In this document: one piece after another, positions 8,384-16,811 of the stretch
Layout of the letters: every line of letters starts with the position of its first letter
Position numbering within the stretch: the first letter of the stretch is position 1
Assembly: GCA_052161605.1 (NCBI GenBank)
Contig: CP197409.1
Source: JBKCUI01 sp052161605
GTDB taxonomy: Bacteria > Planctomycetota > Planctomycetia > Pirellulales > Pirellulaceae
DNA length: 64,000 nt
Strand: one strand, 5' to 3'
Notes under the pieces: model-generated
The model's input: only the letters and a program-made list of their open reading frames with translations
The model's database searches: none
What the model was told of the DNA's origin: nothing
Made by a program: the position numbers and the translations under genes

Positions 8384-9799
8384 ATGGTTTTAGCACCACT
8401 TTCGGAACCAATTGATCTGCTCTTGGTCGATGATGAACCCGACTTTTTGGAGCCGGCGTGCCGCTTTTTTCAACGTCAGGGTTATCGTGTCGTTGCGGCC
8501 GCCAATGCGGAGCAAGCGATCAGCGTCCAACAAAGCCAGCACTTTAATGTGGCAATTGTCGATCAAAACATGCCTGGCATGAATGGGTTGGATTTGATCA
8601 ATCGGCTTCACCAGGAAGACCCCGAGCTAAAGATCATTATGCTGACGGGAGCAGGAAGTATTGGCTCCGCAGTCGAGGCGATGAAACGAGGAGCGGTCGA
8701 CTACTTGTCGAAACCGTTCGGACTGGATGAACTTGACGTGCTTCTGCGGCGAACAGCCAAGGCGATCGTCTTGGAGAAGGAGAACATTTTCCTAAAGCGC
8801 CAGCTCAACGAGCAGAATCGCACCAAGCCGCTCATCGGAAATTCATCAGGGCTGCAAGAAGTTAAGCGTCTCATTGCACGCATCGCCCCTAGCGACAAGC
8901 CCGTTTTGATATTGGGCGAAAGTGGCACGGGAAAAGAGCTTGTCGCTCGAGCGATCCATGCTCAAAGCGGGCTATCAGAAAAACCCCTCGTGGTTATCAA
9001 TTGCGCCGCACTGCCGGAATCCCTTTTGGAAAGTGAACTCTTTGGTCACGAGAAAGGTGCCTTTACAGGAGCCATCGATGCGAAACCAGGGCTGTTCGAA
9101 ATTGCCGATGGCGGGACGTTATTTATCGATGAGTTTGGAGAATTGGCTGGTGGACTTCAAGCCAAACTGCTTCGCGTGCTTGAGGACGGCTCCATGAGGA
9201 GAATCGGTTCGACCAAGGAACGAAAAGTAAAAGTTCGCTTGATCGCAGCCACAAATCGAGATCTCGCCAAAGAGGTCGCCGAAGGTCGTTTCCGCGAAGA
9301 CCTTTTTTACCGAGTCAACGTTCTGTCGATCAAGATTCCGCCATTGCGTGAAAGGTTTGAGGATATCCCACTTCTGATTCAGCATTGGCTGGGAGAAGAC
9401 TGGACACTAGGGCCAGGCGTGAGTGAGCTATTCAGCAGGTACGCATGGCCAGGAAATGTCCGGCAGCTTATTAACGCCCTGGAGCGAGCCAAGATTCTGT
9501 CCGACGATCATCGAATCGATCTAGCGAATCTTCCTTCCGAAATCCACACGACCAATAATTCGCCGACGATTCCCGTACAGGACCTTGTCCCGGAGCTACG
9601 TATTGGTGACGCAATTCCCTTGGAGTCTCTGTCTCATCGGCATGTCACAGAAGTATTAAAACGAAACCGTGGGAACAAGACCAAAGCTGCCAAAGAGCTT
9701 GGAATTGCGCGTCGAAGCCTTTACCGAATTCTTGATACGCTAGCCGCAAAAGAAGAGTCGATCGACAGATCGGTGGACGCTCCCGCCTCTGCTAAATAG
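8384..9799 (+). CDS. Sigma-54-dependent response regulator, NtrC family
   Basis: A 471-residue activator with three domains. The receiver (about 8-122) has the acidic pair in VDDEP, the phosphorylation aspartate in VDQNMPG and the conserved lysine in LSKPF. The AAA+ domain (about 140-370) shows Walker A GESGTGKE, the sigma-54 contact loop GAFTGA and the Walker B-like TLFIDEFGEL. A Fis-type helix-turn-helix follows (NKTKAAKELGIARRSLYRIL). It would contact sigma-54 RNA polymerase from upstream sites after phosphorylation by a sensor kinase, which is not present here. The divergent position next to cco suggests it regulates that operon, but this is inference. Confidence 0.93.
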   Translation: MVLAPLSEPIDLLLVDDEPDFLEPACRFFQRQGYRVVAAANAEQAISVQQSQHFNVAIVDQNMPGMNGLDLINRLHQEDPELKIIMLTGAGSIGSAVEAMKRGAVDYLSKPFGLDELDVLLRRTAKAIVLEKENIFLKRQLNEQNRTKPLIGNSSGLQEVKRLIARIAPSDKPVLILGESGTGKELVARAIHAQSGLSEKPLVVINCAALPESLLESELFGHEKGAFTGAIDAKPGLFEIADGGTLFIDEFGELAGGLQAKLLRVLEDGSMRRIGSTKERKVKVRLIAATNRDLAKEVAEGRFREDLFYRVNVLSIKIPPLRERFEDIPLLIQHWLGEDWTLGPGVSELFSRYAWPGNVRQLINALERAKILSDDHRIDLANLPSEIHTTNNSPTIPVQDLVPELRIGDAIPLESLSHRHVTEVLKRNRGNKTKAAKELGIARRSLYRILDTLAAKEESIDRSVDAPASAK

Positions 9800-9844
9800 C
9801 ATCCCTTACGGGTATTGCTAAAGAGGATCCCAGCAAGATCGACG

Positions 9845-10519
9845 TTAGTCGTCGGTTAGGACTGACATCGCCGTACGAGCGGGTTCCCAATCGGGGTAGA
9901 TTCGAGCTGCTTCCAGGTAGCATTCCATGGCTGCACCGTCATTGCCAAGGTGCCAGTAGCATTGCCCGAGCGCCACGCATGCTTGATAAGCGTAACAGTC
10001 CAGTTGCAACGCTCGCTTACAATCGTCCGCGGCAAGCTCGATGCTGCTATGGGTAAAGTGAATCCAAGCCCTCAAATAGTAGACGTCGCTTCGCCCTTCG
10101 GTTTCTTCCGCTAGATGGTTCGCCAGATCGATGGCTTGCGTATAAGAACCGTTCGCAAGCAACTGCTCGACCTCATAAGCCGTTTTGCGATGCCATGGAC
10201 TCTGCGTTCGGTAGCAGATAGCTCGGCGAGCTTCATCGGCACTCGTACGAACGCTTCGAGATTCGTCTCGGAGGAGCGCCCCCAACGGCTTATAGTGAGA
10301 TTCCGTTCCTAAATAGCGTAATGCCCAGGCGGCGGCGCGACGAGTCTCAGGTAGACTGGAGGCTAGCAATCTTTTGAGGGTTGCGGAATCGTAAACTTCC
10401 CGAACGCGATCCACCCAATACATAGGCGTTCGTCCACCTACCGTCGAGAGTACAATGGTGTGGTCATCGCCAATGGTTTGAGCGAGGTAGCTTTCGAAAT
10501 AGTCGTTTATTTTGGTCAT
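9845..10519 (-). CDS. HEAT-repeat and TPR-repeat protein of unknown function
   Basis: A 224-residue soluble protein with no signal peptide. Residues 45-95 resemble HEAT-like repeats (LPETRRAAAWALRYLG, then RDESRSVRTSADEARRAI). From about 115 to 215 there are three tetratricopeptide-like helical pairs (GSYTQAIDLANHLAE, SSIELAADDCKRALQLD, GNDGAAMECYLEAARIYP). Both repeat types form protein-binding solenoids, so a scaffold or adaptor role is likely. It converges with the response regulator gene with a 45-base gap. The partner is unknown. Confidence 0.75.
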   Translation of the reverse strand: MTKINDYFESYLAQTIGDDHTIVLSTVGGRTPMYWVDRVREVYDSATLKRLLASSLPETRRAAAWALRYLGTESHYKPLGALLRDESRSVRTSADEARRAICYRTQSPWHRKTAYEVEQLLANGSYTQAIDLANHLAEETEGRSDVYYLRAWIHFTHSSIELAADDCKRALQLDCYAYQACVALGQCYWHLGNDGAAMECYLEAARIYPDWEPARTAMSVLTDD

Positions 10520-10543
10520 GCAGTCGTTACCTTTTCAAAACCT

Positions 10544-11779
10544 ATGCCTCTAAGACTTCGATCTGCGAATCCCATTAAAAGTTCCGTCATGTCACCGTTC
10601 GACCATTTCACTCTAATTGCCAAAACTTCCGTTCGCAACGGTTCTCTACCTCTTGTTTTCAACTTCGACAAGTTGCGGATTACTTGCTTGACATGCTCCG
10701 TTTTCCTATTCCAAGTCGCTATGGGAGCCGTGTCAACAAATGGCCAACACCCCATGCTTAGCAAAGAGTTCATCGCAACTTACCAACGCTTACAGGCACC
10801 ATGGTCTCAGGATATCGATGCAACGGCGGAGGAAGTGTGCAAGGTCGTATCGACTGCTTACAACGTTCCCATTTGGATCGATATGGGCTTACCCCGTGAT
10901 CGCAAAGTCAGCCTACCCAGCAAGCTGGAAACGCTCGACGAGATGCTTTCCGATTTAGCACAAAAGCTTGATGGTGAACTTGTGATCTTGGAGGGAACCG
11001 TTTTGTTTTTGCCAATCGAAATTGCCCCGCGTGTGTCGGCGCAATACTGGCGAAACAAGAGCACATCCTTGGGTTTGATCTGGAGCAGGCCATCGCAGCC
11101 ACCGTTCTCATGGAATGCTGGGACGAGTGCACAACAAATTGCCATACAACTCAATGCTCTGGCCAAACTCGACGCATCTTGGCTCGAGCTCGTCGCTCGA
11201 GACCTTTGGCCGGAAAGGCGATTTGAGAAACAGAGCTTGCTCACCATCGCCACCTGCATTCTTAGCAGTATGCGTCTTGAGGTCGATCTGGGAGCCAAGC
11301 CCCCCAACGTTCGAAGCCTCGATGGCGACATCGCGACCAAACACACCATCGACTGGACCTATGCAGCGGATCAGCTAAAGCGATTGGGTGACGACCATTG
11401 CAAGTCATGGAAGAGAGAACATCCCGACGTAGAAATCAAGACCCAAGACAGAACTTGGATCATCACGGCGACACCAGCAGAGCATATGCGGCTGATCGGC
11501 CCGTTGATTCCGAAAGTGAAGTACCAAAAGCCGAGCTCGGAAGGAGCGGTGTATCAAGGCGAACTGCGGGGGACGCTGGGTAGCGCCCTGGATGCGATCG
11601 CGAAAACTGCCAACTTGCAGCTATCCCCTTGGCCTCTGCCAGAAGCAGTCGCAAGGCGAGAGATCCAGATCAGCTACAACCGGGCCACCATCGACGATAT
11701 CCTGGCGGAGCTCGGCAAAGCCGGACGGCTCAAGATTGAACGGAATGGCAACCAGTGTGTGCTCACGATCCTGGATTGA
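10544..11779 (+). CDS. Secreted protein with two STN-like (secretin/TonB short N-terminal) domains
   Basis: I do not recognise a named gene. The protein has a hydrophobic stretch near residues 45-62 that probably serves as a signal or anchor. After it, residues of the type DATAEEVCKVVSTAYNVPIWID...LDEMLSDLAQKLDGELVI look like an STN domain. A second, similar pattern closes the protein (LGSALDAIAKTANLQLSPWP...ATIDDILAELGKAGRLKIER). STN domains are usually found at the start of secretins and TonB receptors, yet no barrel follows here. The start is uncertain: 10544 avoids the divergent gene, while 10460 or 10589 are alternatives in the same frame. No clear ribosome binding site decides between them. 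Confidence 0.6.
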   Translation: MPLRLRSANPIKSSVMSPFDHFTLIAKTSVRNGSLPLVFNFDKLRITCLTCSVFLFQVAMGAVSTNGQHPMLSKEFIATYQRLQAPWSQDIDATAEEVCKVVSTAYNVPIWIDMGLPRDRKVSLPSKLETLDEMLSDLAQKLDGELVILEGTVLFLPIEIAPRVSAQYWRNKSTSLGLIWSRPSQPPFSWNAGTSAQQIAIQLNALAKLDASWLELVARDLWPERRFEKQSLLTIATCILSSMRLEVDLGAKPPNVRSLDGDIATKHTIDWTYAADQLKRLGDDHCKSWKREHPDVEIKTQDRTWIITATPAEHMRLIGPLIPKVKYQKPSSEGAVYQGELRGTLGSALDAIAKTANLQLSPWPLPEAVARREIQISYNRATIDDILAELGKAGRLKIERNGNQCVLTILD

Positions 11780-12060
11780 TAACCGCCCCCTTCGTTCCTC
11801 AAGATGTGCCACCCCATCCGTGCTCTCTGGTTTACCATCGTTTTGTCAGGCCACCCTCGGCCAATCGTCCTAAAATTAGCCCTGCTACTGCAATGCGTCC
11901 CGAGATCACAAATTAGTTGAAACGAAACTTGAAAACTACCAGAAAATCCGGCGTTGGACTTGCCGATGCTATGGTGGGATTAGTACACTTTCCGTCCCGA
12001 ATTTTGTGAAGGTGCGTAAACTCTTTCGCAATCGGGGCTCAGTTTGTCCTGACAGTTCAT

Positions 12061-12143
12061 GCCAAAGTGGCGGAATGGCAGACGCGCTGGACTCAAAATC
12101 CTGTGTCCTCACGGACGTGTGGGTTCGACTCCCACCTTTGGTA
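12061..12143 (+). tRNA. tRNA-Leu (CAA anticodon)
   Basis: The 83-base sequence folds as a class II tRNA. The acceptor arms are GCCAAAG and CTTTGGT, with a G-U closing pair. The anticodon loop CTCAAAA gives CAA, and a long variable arm has the GTCC/GGAC stem typical of leucine tRNAs. The T arm is GTGGG-TTCGACT-CCCAC. One T-T mismatch sits in the anticodon stem. CCA is not encoded. It lies about 140 bases before rpsL. Confidence 0.93.
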
Positions 12144-12284
12144 CTTGATGTTCGCACATGGGTCGTTCCTAGGTGCGGCGATCACGTTGGGTAACCAAAC
12201 TGAGCAAATTGGCAGACCTGGCAAATAGGAAGACCTGTTTGTAGAGCAGGAACATTAGTAAAGCAGAGAATAAAAGCATAACCT

Positions 12285-12653
12285 ATGCCGACCATTAATC
12301 AGCTAGTTCGACGCAACCGAGTCGTTCAAAGAAAAACCACAAAGAGCCCCGTTCTTGAGCGTTGCCCACAAAAGCAAGGCGTTTGCTTGCTCGTGCGAAC
12401 GATGACTCCAAAGAAACCAAACTCGGCTCTTCGAAAGATCACTCGGGTGCGTTTGAGCAACTCAAAAGAAGTGACCGTCTACATTCCTGGCGAAGGGCAC
12501 AACCTTCAGGAACACTCGATCGTTTTGATTCGAGGCGGTCGGGTCCGTGATCTTCCAGGGGTTCGCTATCAAGTGGTTCGCGGTTGCCGCGATACATTGG
12601 GCGTAAACGGACGTAAGCAGTCCCGCAGCCGTTACGGTGCTAAGAAGGCTTAA
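12285..12653 (+). CDS. rpsL: 30S ribosomal protein S12
   Basis: A 122-residue protein matching S12 over its full length, starting MPTINQLVRR. The conserved decoding-site loops are visible: TPKKPNSALRK around residues 40-50, where streptomycin-resistance changes occur at the first lysine in other bacteria, and RGGRVRDLPGVRY near residues 84-96. The C-terminus RSRYGAKKA is standard. It is followed by rpsG after 77 bases, as in the classical str operon. fusA and tuf do not follow here. Confidence 0.98.
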   Translation: MPTINQLVRRNRVVQRKTTKSPVLERCPQKQGVCLLVRTMTPKKPNSALRKITRVRLSNSKEVTVYIPGEGHNLQEHSIVLIRGGRVRDLPGVRYQVVRGCRDTLGVNGRKQSRSRYGAKKA

Positions 12654-12660
12654 TTTGATG

Positions 12661-12683
12661 GCCCTCCCAAGATTCGGGCGGGC
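12661..12683 (+). other. Hairpin between rpsL and rpsG
   Basis: GCCCTCCC (12661-12668) and GGGCGGGC (12676-12683) pair with one mismatch around a seven-base loop. It begins just after the rpsL stop. In other bacteria S7 binds its own mRNA in the S12-S7 spacer; a similar role here is only a suggestion. Confidence 0.4.
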
Positions 12684-12730
12684 TAGCTAAACCAGCAAAA
12701 ACAAAACAATCGATATCGGATAAACGACAA

Positions 12731-13201
12731 ATGGGAAAGATTACTGCCTCCAGAACCTCGCTGAAACCAGACCCGCGATTCAATTCGCTGTTGGCCTCGA
12801 AATTCATCAACTGCTTGATGTACGATGGCAAGAAGACGACCGCCCAAGGTGTCTTCTATGCAGCACTTGAAGAAATCGCAGAGAAGGTAAAGGACCGTCC
12901 TTCGATCGAGGTTTTCGAGCAAGCGATCGAAAACGTAAAGCCTTACATCGAAGTTCGTTCGAAGCGGGTTGGCGGTGCGTCTTACCAAGTTCCGATGCAA
13001 GTGAACAAGAACCGTCAGCAAAGCTTGGCTTTCCGCTGGGTTTTGGAAGCTGTTCGGAGCAAGAAGGGCCGAGCGACCCACCTCAAGCTGGCAGATGAAC
13101 TCATGGCTGCTTACCGAAAAGAAGGCGCGGCGATCACCAAGCGAGAAAACACTCACCGCATGGCCGATGCCAACAAGGCGTTTGCTCACTTCGCATGGTA
13201 G
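12731..13201 (+). CDS. rpsG: 30S ribosomal protein S7
   Basis: A 156-residue protein matching S7. Recognisable parts include the DPRFNSLLASKFINCLMYDGKK segment, the VGGASYQVPMQV hairpin near residues 80-92, and the C-terminal THRMADANKAFAHFAW that touches the 30S head near the E site. The length is normal for the family. A strong terminator 33 bases downstream closes the rpsL-rpsG unit, so elongation factor genes must be elsewhere. Confidence 0.98.
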   Translation: MGKITASRTSLKPDPRFNSLLASKFINCLMYDGKKTTAQGVFYAALEEIAEKVKDRPSIEVFEQAIENVKPYIEVRSKRVGGASYQVPMQVNKNRQQSLAFRWVLEAVRSKKGRATHLKLADELMAAYRKEGAAITKRENTHRMADANKAFAHFAW

Positions 13202-13233
13202 TTCAACCTGCCGCGTGAAATTAAAAGTCAACG

Positions 13234-13263
13234 AAACGGGGTCTCATCAGCCCCGTTTTTTTA
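13234..13263 (+). terminator. Rho-independent terminator of rpsL-rpsG
   Basis: AAACGGGG (13234-13241) pairs with CCCCGTTT (13251-13258) around a nine-base loop and runs directly into a seven-base T tract. Position just after rpsG and orientation are right for ending that transcript. Confidence 0.88.
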
Positions 13264-13525
13264 TTGCGCAGTTGCGAAAGCTGAAAAAGCTGCCGGTTCA
13301 ACACGTAGGACGAAACAAGGCTTTTCGTTGTTACGGCATGACCCAATTCCCAGGGCTGGCCCTCGGCTTTGCTGCGGGAGACATCGGAAATCCCGAAGGC
13401 ACGACCTGCGGATGGTTAGGCTTCTCGCTAAACCCGGGATCGCCAACCCGACCTGCGAATCCCGCCGACTCGATCGGCGGATCGTTAGGTTTCCGGTTCG
13501 TGGGGCAGGTCTGGCTAGTCGGGCC

Positions 13526-13634
13526 GGAAACGTAACGATCTCCAGGGCGAGCCAGGAGCATTCTTCGGGAGGGCTGTTGGCGAAGGATGTAGCAAGAACC
13601 ATGAGGTTCACCTGGACAAGCTAGGTGCATGACC
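13526..13634. repeat. Two degenerate copies of a short interspersed repeat
   Basis: Copy A lies at 13526-13563 and copy B at 13591-13634. Both align without gaps to a third copy at 46846-46885; B agrees with that copy at about 31 of 44 positions, and most differences are transitions. The shared core reads roughly TTYACCTGGRCAAGCYARG followed by TGCAT. The whole 13264-13672 gap is GC-rich, contains near-repeats such as GGATGGTTAGG and GGATCGTTAGG, and shows no convincing gene. Confidence 0.6.
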
Positions 13635-13672
13635 AAGCCCCTCCTTGGATGGCCTGACGACACGGTGAAGTT

Positions 13673-13984
13673 TTAGGTAGTCTGGGTGTGGCAATAATAG
13701 CCATCCAGGAGGCAATCGAAATATTCGTTCTCGCGGATACGTTGCCATAAGTCCTGATGCTTGTCCCGTATCGCACCCCAACGCCGACGCTTGAATGGAT
13801 GGGCTTTTGCAATCTCCTGGACAATCGCTAAGAATTGGAGAAATGCCTCGTTTTCAACATCCTGCAGGGCTTCCATCGTCCTGATGTTACGCTCAGATAT
13901 TCTCGATGGGTTGAGAAACCCGTACAGAGTTTCTACACCTTGCCATAATCGGCGCAGCTTGATGCTTTCTGCTTTTGGCCTCAT
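13673..13984 (-). CDS. Small hypothetical protein
   Basis: A 103-residue, mostly helical, highly charged protein with many arginines and aromatic residues (for example RRWGAIRDKHQDLWQRIRE). There is no signal peptide or membrane segment. A good ribosome binding site, GGGAGAG, lies about seven bases before the ATG at 13984, which supports real translation. I do not recognise the family. It sits between the repeat-rich gap and the LarA-like gene, which is divergent, so it may be a strain-specific accessory gene. Confidence 0.5.
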   Translation of the reverse strand: MRPKAESIKLRRLWQGVETLYGFLNPSRISERNIRTMEALQDVENEAFLQFLAIVQEIAKAHPFKRRRWGAIRDKHQDLWQRIRENEYFDCLLDGYYCHTQTT

Positions 13985-14214
13985 TTCGCTCTCCCGACAA
14001 ATACCTTGTCCATGAATGGTGCTGGCCGAGCTAAGGACAATGCGTTCATAGAGCGACTCTGGCTTTTGTGTTCGAACTGGAAATAGACATGAGCCGACTG
14101 GACGTGCGGGCTAAATCATCCCTCGAAATAGGACTACGGACAGGGACTTTCGCCATCAGGGAGAATCTGGGAAGATACCTTAGAACAAGCCCTCGTTTCT
14201 CTACTACAACCAAT

Positions 14215-15495
14215 ATGACCATTTATTTTTCCCGAGGATCCAAAACTTCGATTCTGGGCGAACAAGACTATCTCGATGCGATCGACGCGATTTTGGCTGC
14301 CCGCGGGCCTGTTCGCAAGGTGCTGGCCGTTCCCCCGGATCACACTCGCTTAGACTCCCAGGCCGGTCCGATCATGCACACCGTTTTAAAGCGACTGGGC
14401 AAATCGCTGACGGACGTGATGCCTGCCTTGGGAACCCACTCGGCGATGAACGAAGAGGAACTGACCAAAATGTTTGGTGATTTTCCTCGCGATTTGATCC
14501 GCGTTCACGACTACAAAAACGATGTCGATACGCTCGGATATGTCGATGCGGAGTTCGTTACGTGGGCGACCGAGGGGCATTATCGAGATGCGTGGCCGGC
14601 TCAAGTCAACAAGATGATTTCACAGGGAGACCACGATCTCATACTCTCCATCGGGCAAGTTGTTCCGCACGAAGTCATCGGCATGGCCAATTACACCAAA
14701 AACATCTTCGTTGGCACCGGGGGAAGCGCTGGGATTGACGGCAGCCATTATCTAAGTGCTTTGTATGGAATGGAACGCATTATGGGGCGGTGCGACACGC
14801 CTCTACGCAAGATATTGAATCGTGCAGCCGATCTGTTCATTAAGCATCGTCCGATTGTTTACGTTCTAACTGTGGTCGAATCGACCCGCGAACATGGTCC
14901 CGTCGTTCGAGGTCTCTATGCAGGAGATGATCATGACGTCTTTACCGTGGCAGGTGAGTTAGCAGCCCAAGTCAATTGTTTTCGAATCGAACGTGCTCCG
15001 AAGACGATTGTAGTGTGGATGGATCCCGCTAAGTACAAGAAGACTTGGGTGGCGAACAAATCCATCTATCGAACTCGCATGGCGATTGCGGATGGTGGGC
15101 GATTGGTTGTTATTGCGCCCGGGGTTGCCAGATTCGGAGAGCACGACGATGTCGATAGCCTGATTCGCAAGTACGGATACCGAACCACGCTGGAAGTGGT
15201 TGAGATGGTTGCCAAAAATGCGGATCTTCGAGCCAATCTATCGACCGCGGCTCATTTGATTCATGCTTCGCCGGAGAATAGGTTTCGAGTGGAATATTGC
15301 ACCAACAAGCTAACCAAAGAAGAGCTTGAGTCGGTTGGGTATTTCCAGGGGGATCCCGATCACGCGATGGCGGAGTACAACATCGAGAGCATCAGCGATG
15401 GTTGGTATACAAGTCGGAACGGAGAAGAATTTTACTTCATTCGCAATGCAGGTCTCGGACTATGGATGCATCAGAATCATCCTCATGCCTTTTAG
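14215..15495 (+). CDS. LarA-type nickel-pincer racemase/epimerase homologue (DUF2088)
   Basis: With the start at ATG 14215 the protein has 426 residues, close to lactate racemase LarA (424). The residues needed for the nickel-pincer nucleotide cofactor are all present with correct spacing: DHTR at 42-45, a histidine at 75, H152, the cofactor-linking lysine K162 ten residues on, and H178 (the nickel ligand) sixteen residues after that. It should therefore racemise or epimerise a 2-hydroxy acid or related sugar acid; the substrate cannot be read from the sequence. No larB, larC or larE cofactor genes lie in the window. The frame is open further upstream to 14068, but those residues look unrelated. 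The kinase-PP2C fusion gene follows after 68 bases. Confidence 0.85.
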   Translation: MTIYFSRGSKTSILGEQDYLDAIDAILAARGPVRKVLAVPPDHTRLDSQAGPIMHTVLKRLGKSLTDVMPALGTHSAMNEEELTKMFGDFPRDLIRVHDYKNDVDTLGYVDAEFVTWATEGHYRDAWPAQVNKMISQGDHDLILSIGQVVPHEVIGMANYTKNIFVGTGGSAGIDGSHYLSALYGMERIMGRCDTPLRKILNRAADLFIKHRPIVYVLTVVESTREHGPVVRGLYAGDDHDVFTVAGELAAQVNCFRIERAPKTIVVWMDPAKYKKTWVANKSIYRTRMAIADGGRLVVIAPGVARFGEHDDVDSLIRKYGYRTTLEVVEMVAKNADLRANLSTAAHLIHASPENRFRVEYCTNKLTKEELESVGYFQGDPDHAMAEYNIESISDGWYTSRNGEEFYFIRNAGLGLWMHQNHPHAF

Positions 15496-15563
15496 TTATC
15501 CATTGCGCCGTTCTTTCGTTCTGAGTTTCCTGACATTTCATACCAACAAAATCGACTTGAATC

Positions 15564-16811
15564 GTGTTTGAAGCCAAAAATACTCAGCGTGCCATCGTCC
15601 GCATCGGCTACGACGGACGGGTGTACAAGCTGTTCCAGGGGCCCGAGGCCAAGACACGTTTTGAGACGGAGTGCAAAACGCTGCTCTTTCTCGAAGACAA
15701 GAAGTGTCCTTTTGTACCCAGATTGCTGGATTGCAATCCCGATAAGCTCGAGATCGTAACCTCGAATTGTGGGGCGAGAGTCGAGCACATGGGGGAGGAG
15801 CGTATCAAAGAGATCTTTGCTGAGTTGGAAGCCTATGGTGTCAGGCACGATGATCCTTTTTTGCGAAACATCACCTATCGTGCCTCGGATGGACGGTTTT
15901 GCGTTATCGATTTCGAGTTTTCTACCATTCTCGATCCTTCTCAGATCAGCTCTGACAACGAAGCGTCTGGGCAAGTCATCAAGGAGAATCCGCGAGACAT
16001 ACAGTGGAGTGCGATGACGCATGTGGGCAAGGTAAGGCCCAACAACGAAGATCGATTTCTTGCCATGTTGGTGGACAAAAAGGGAGTACGCTATCTAGGC
16101 AAGCAGGGGGCGATGAACACCAAGGATGCGGATTTGCTGTTTGCCGTAGCGGACGGCATGGGAGGAGAGCGATCAGGCGAGTTGGCGGGAAAGCTTGCGA
16201 TCGACAATATCACGCGTATTCTGCCGCAGGCTTATTTAAATTGTGATCACCACTTGGAGGACTCCGGGCTCGAGGTACTGAAGAATTTATATGAAGCCGT
16301 GCATAGCGAACTGGTAAAGCTCGGATCTTATGATCCACTTTGCTTAAACATGGGCTCAACCTTAACCATGGTATGGATCCATCGCTCTCTGGTGTTGTTT
16401 GCTCATGTTGGTGACTCGCGTTTGTATCGGCTCGGGAAAGCCGAAAAAGAAGGTCGTCGGCTGATACAGGTCAGCGAAGATCATTCCTTTGTGGGGTGGC
16501 TTAGGCGTTCTGGGAAGATCAATGAGCGCGAGGCTCGCACGCACCCGAGAAAGAACGTATTGGCCAAAGCGTTGGGAGCAGGTAACCAATTCGCCGAGCC
16601 GCAGGTCGGCGCTTTTGTTCTCGAACCTGGAGAGACATTGGTACTGTGTACCGATGGCGTTAACGAGGGGCTCTGGGATCGCGCGATAGAGGAGCTCATA
16701 CTGTGCCCTGACTCCGAGACGGTTGGTATCACTCCGGCGCAGCGAATCGTTCTGTCGGCTGTTAATGAATCTGGCAAGGACAATACGACGGCTGTGGTTA
16801 TACAGTCATAG
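15564..16811 (+). CDS. Compact protein-kinase-like domain fused to a PP2C serine/threonine phosphatase
   Basis: A 415-residue fusion starting at GTG 15564. Residues 1-140 form a small Bud32/RIO-like kinase domain: candidate ATP lysine K22, helix-C glutamate E36, a catalytic loop H95-D-D97 with N102, and D116-F-E as the metal-binding DFG equivalent. Residues about 165-412 are a complete PP2C phosphatase: THVGKVRPNNEDRF, VADGMGGERSGELA, MGSTLTMVW, AHVGDSRLYRL, LCTDGVNEG and GKDNTTAVVI. All metal-binding aspartates appear kept. A protein able both to add and to remove phosphate, or one in which the kinase part acts as a sensor, is possible. It lies 68 bases after the LarA-like gene and overlaps the convergent epmB gene by six bases. 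Confidence 0.82.
   Translation: MFEAKNTQRAIVRIGYDGRVYKLFQGPEAKTRFETECKTLLFLEDKKCPFVPRLLDCNPDKLEIVTSNCGARVEHMGEERIKEIFAELEAYGVRHDDPFLRNITYRASDGRFCVIDFEFSTILDPSQISSDNEASGQVIKENPRDIQWSAMTHVGKVRPNNEDRFLAMLVDKKGVRYLGKQGAMNTKDADLLFAVADGMGGERSGELAGKLAIDNITRILPQAYLNCDHHLEDSGLEVLKNLYEAVHSELVKLGSYDPLCLNMGSTLTMVWIHRSLVLFAHVGDSRLYRLGKAEKEGRRLIQVSEDHSFVGWLRRSGKINEREARTHPRKNVLAKALGAGNQFAEPQVGAFVLEPGETLVLCTDGVNEGLWDRAIEELILCPDSETVGITPAQRIVLSAVNESGKDNTTAVVIQS

Noticed and set aside
13328..13624. Open frames on both strands in the repeat-rich gap
   Set aside because: Both strands are open because of GC-rich repeats; the translations have biased composition and no motif.
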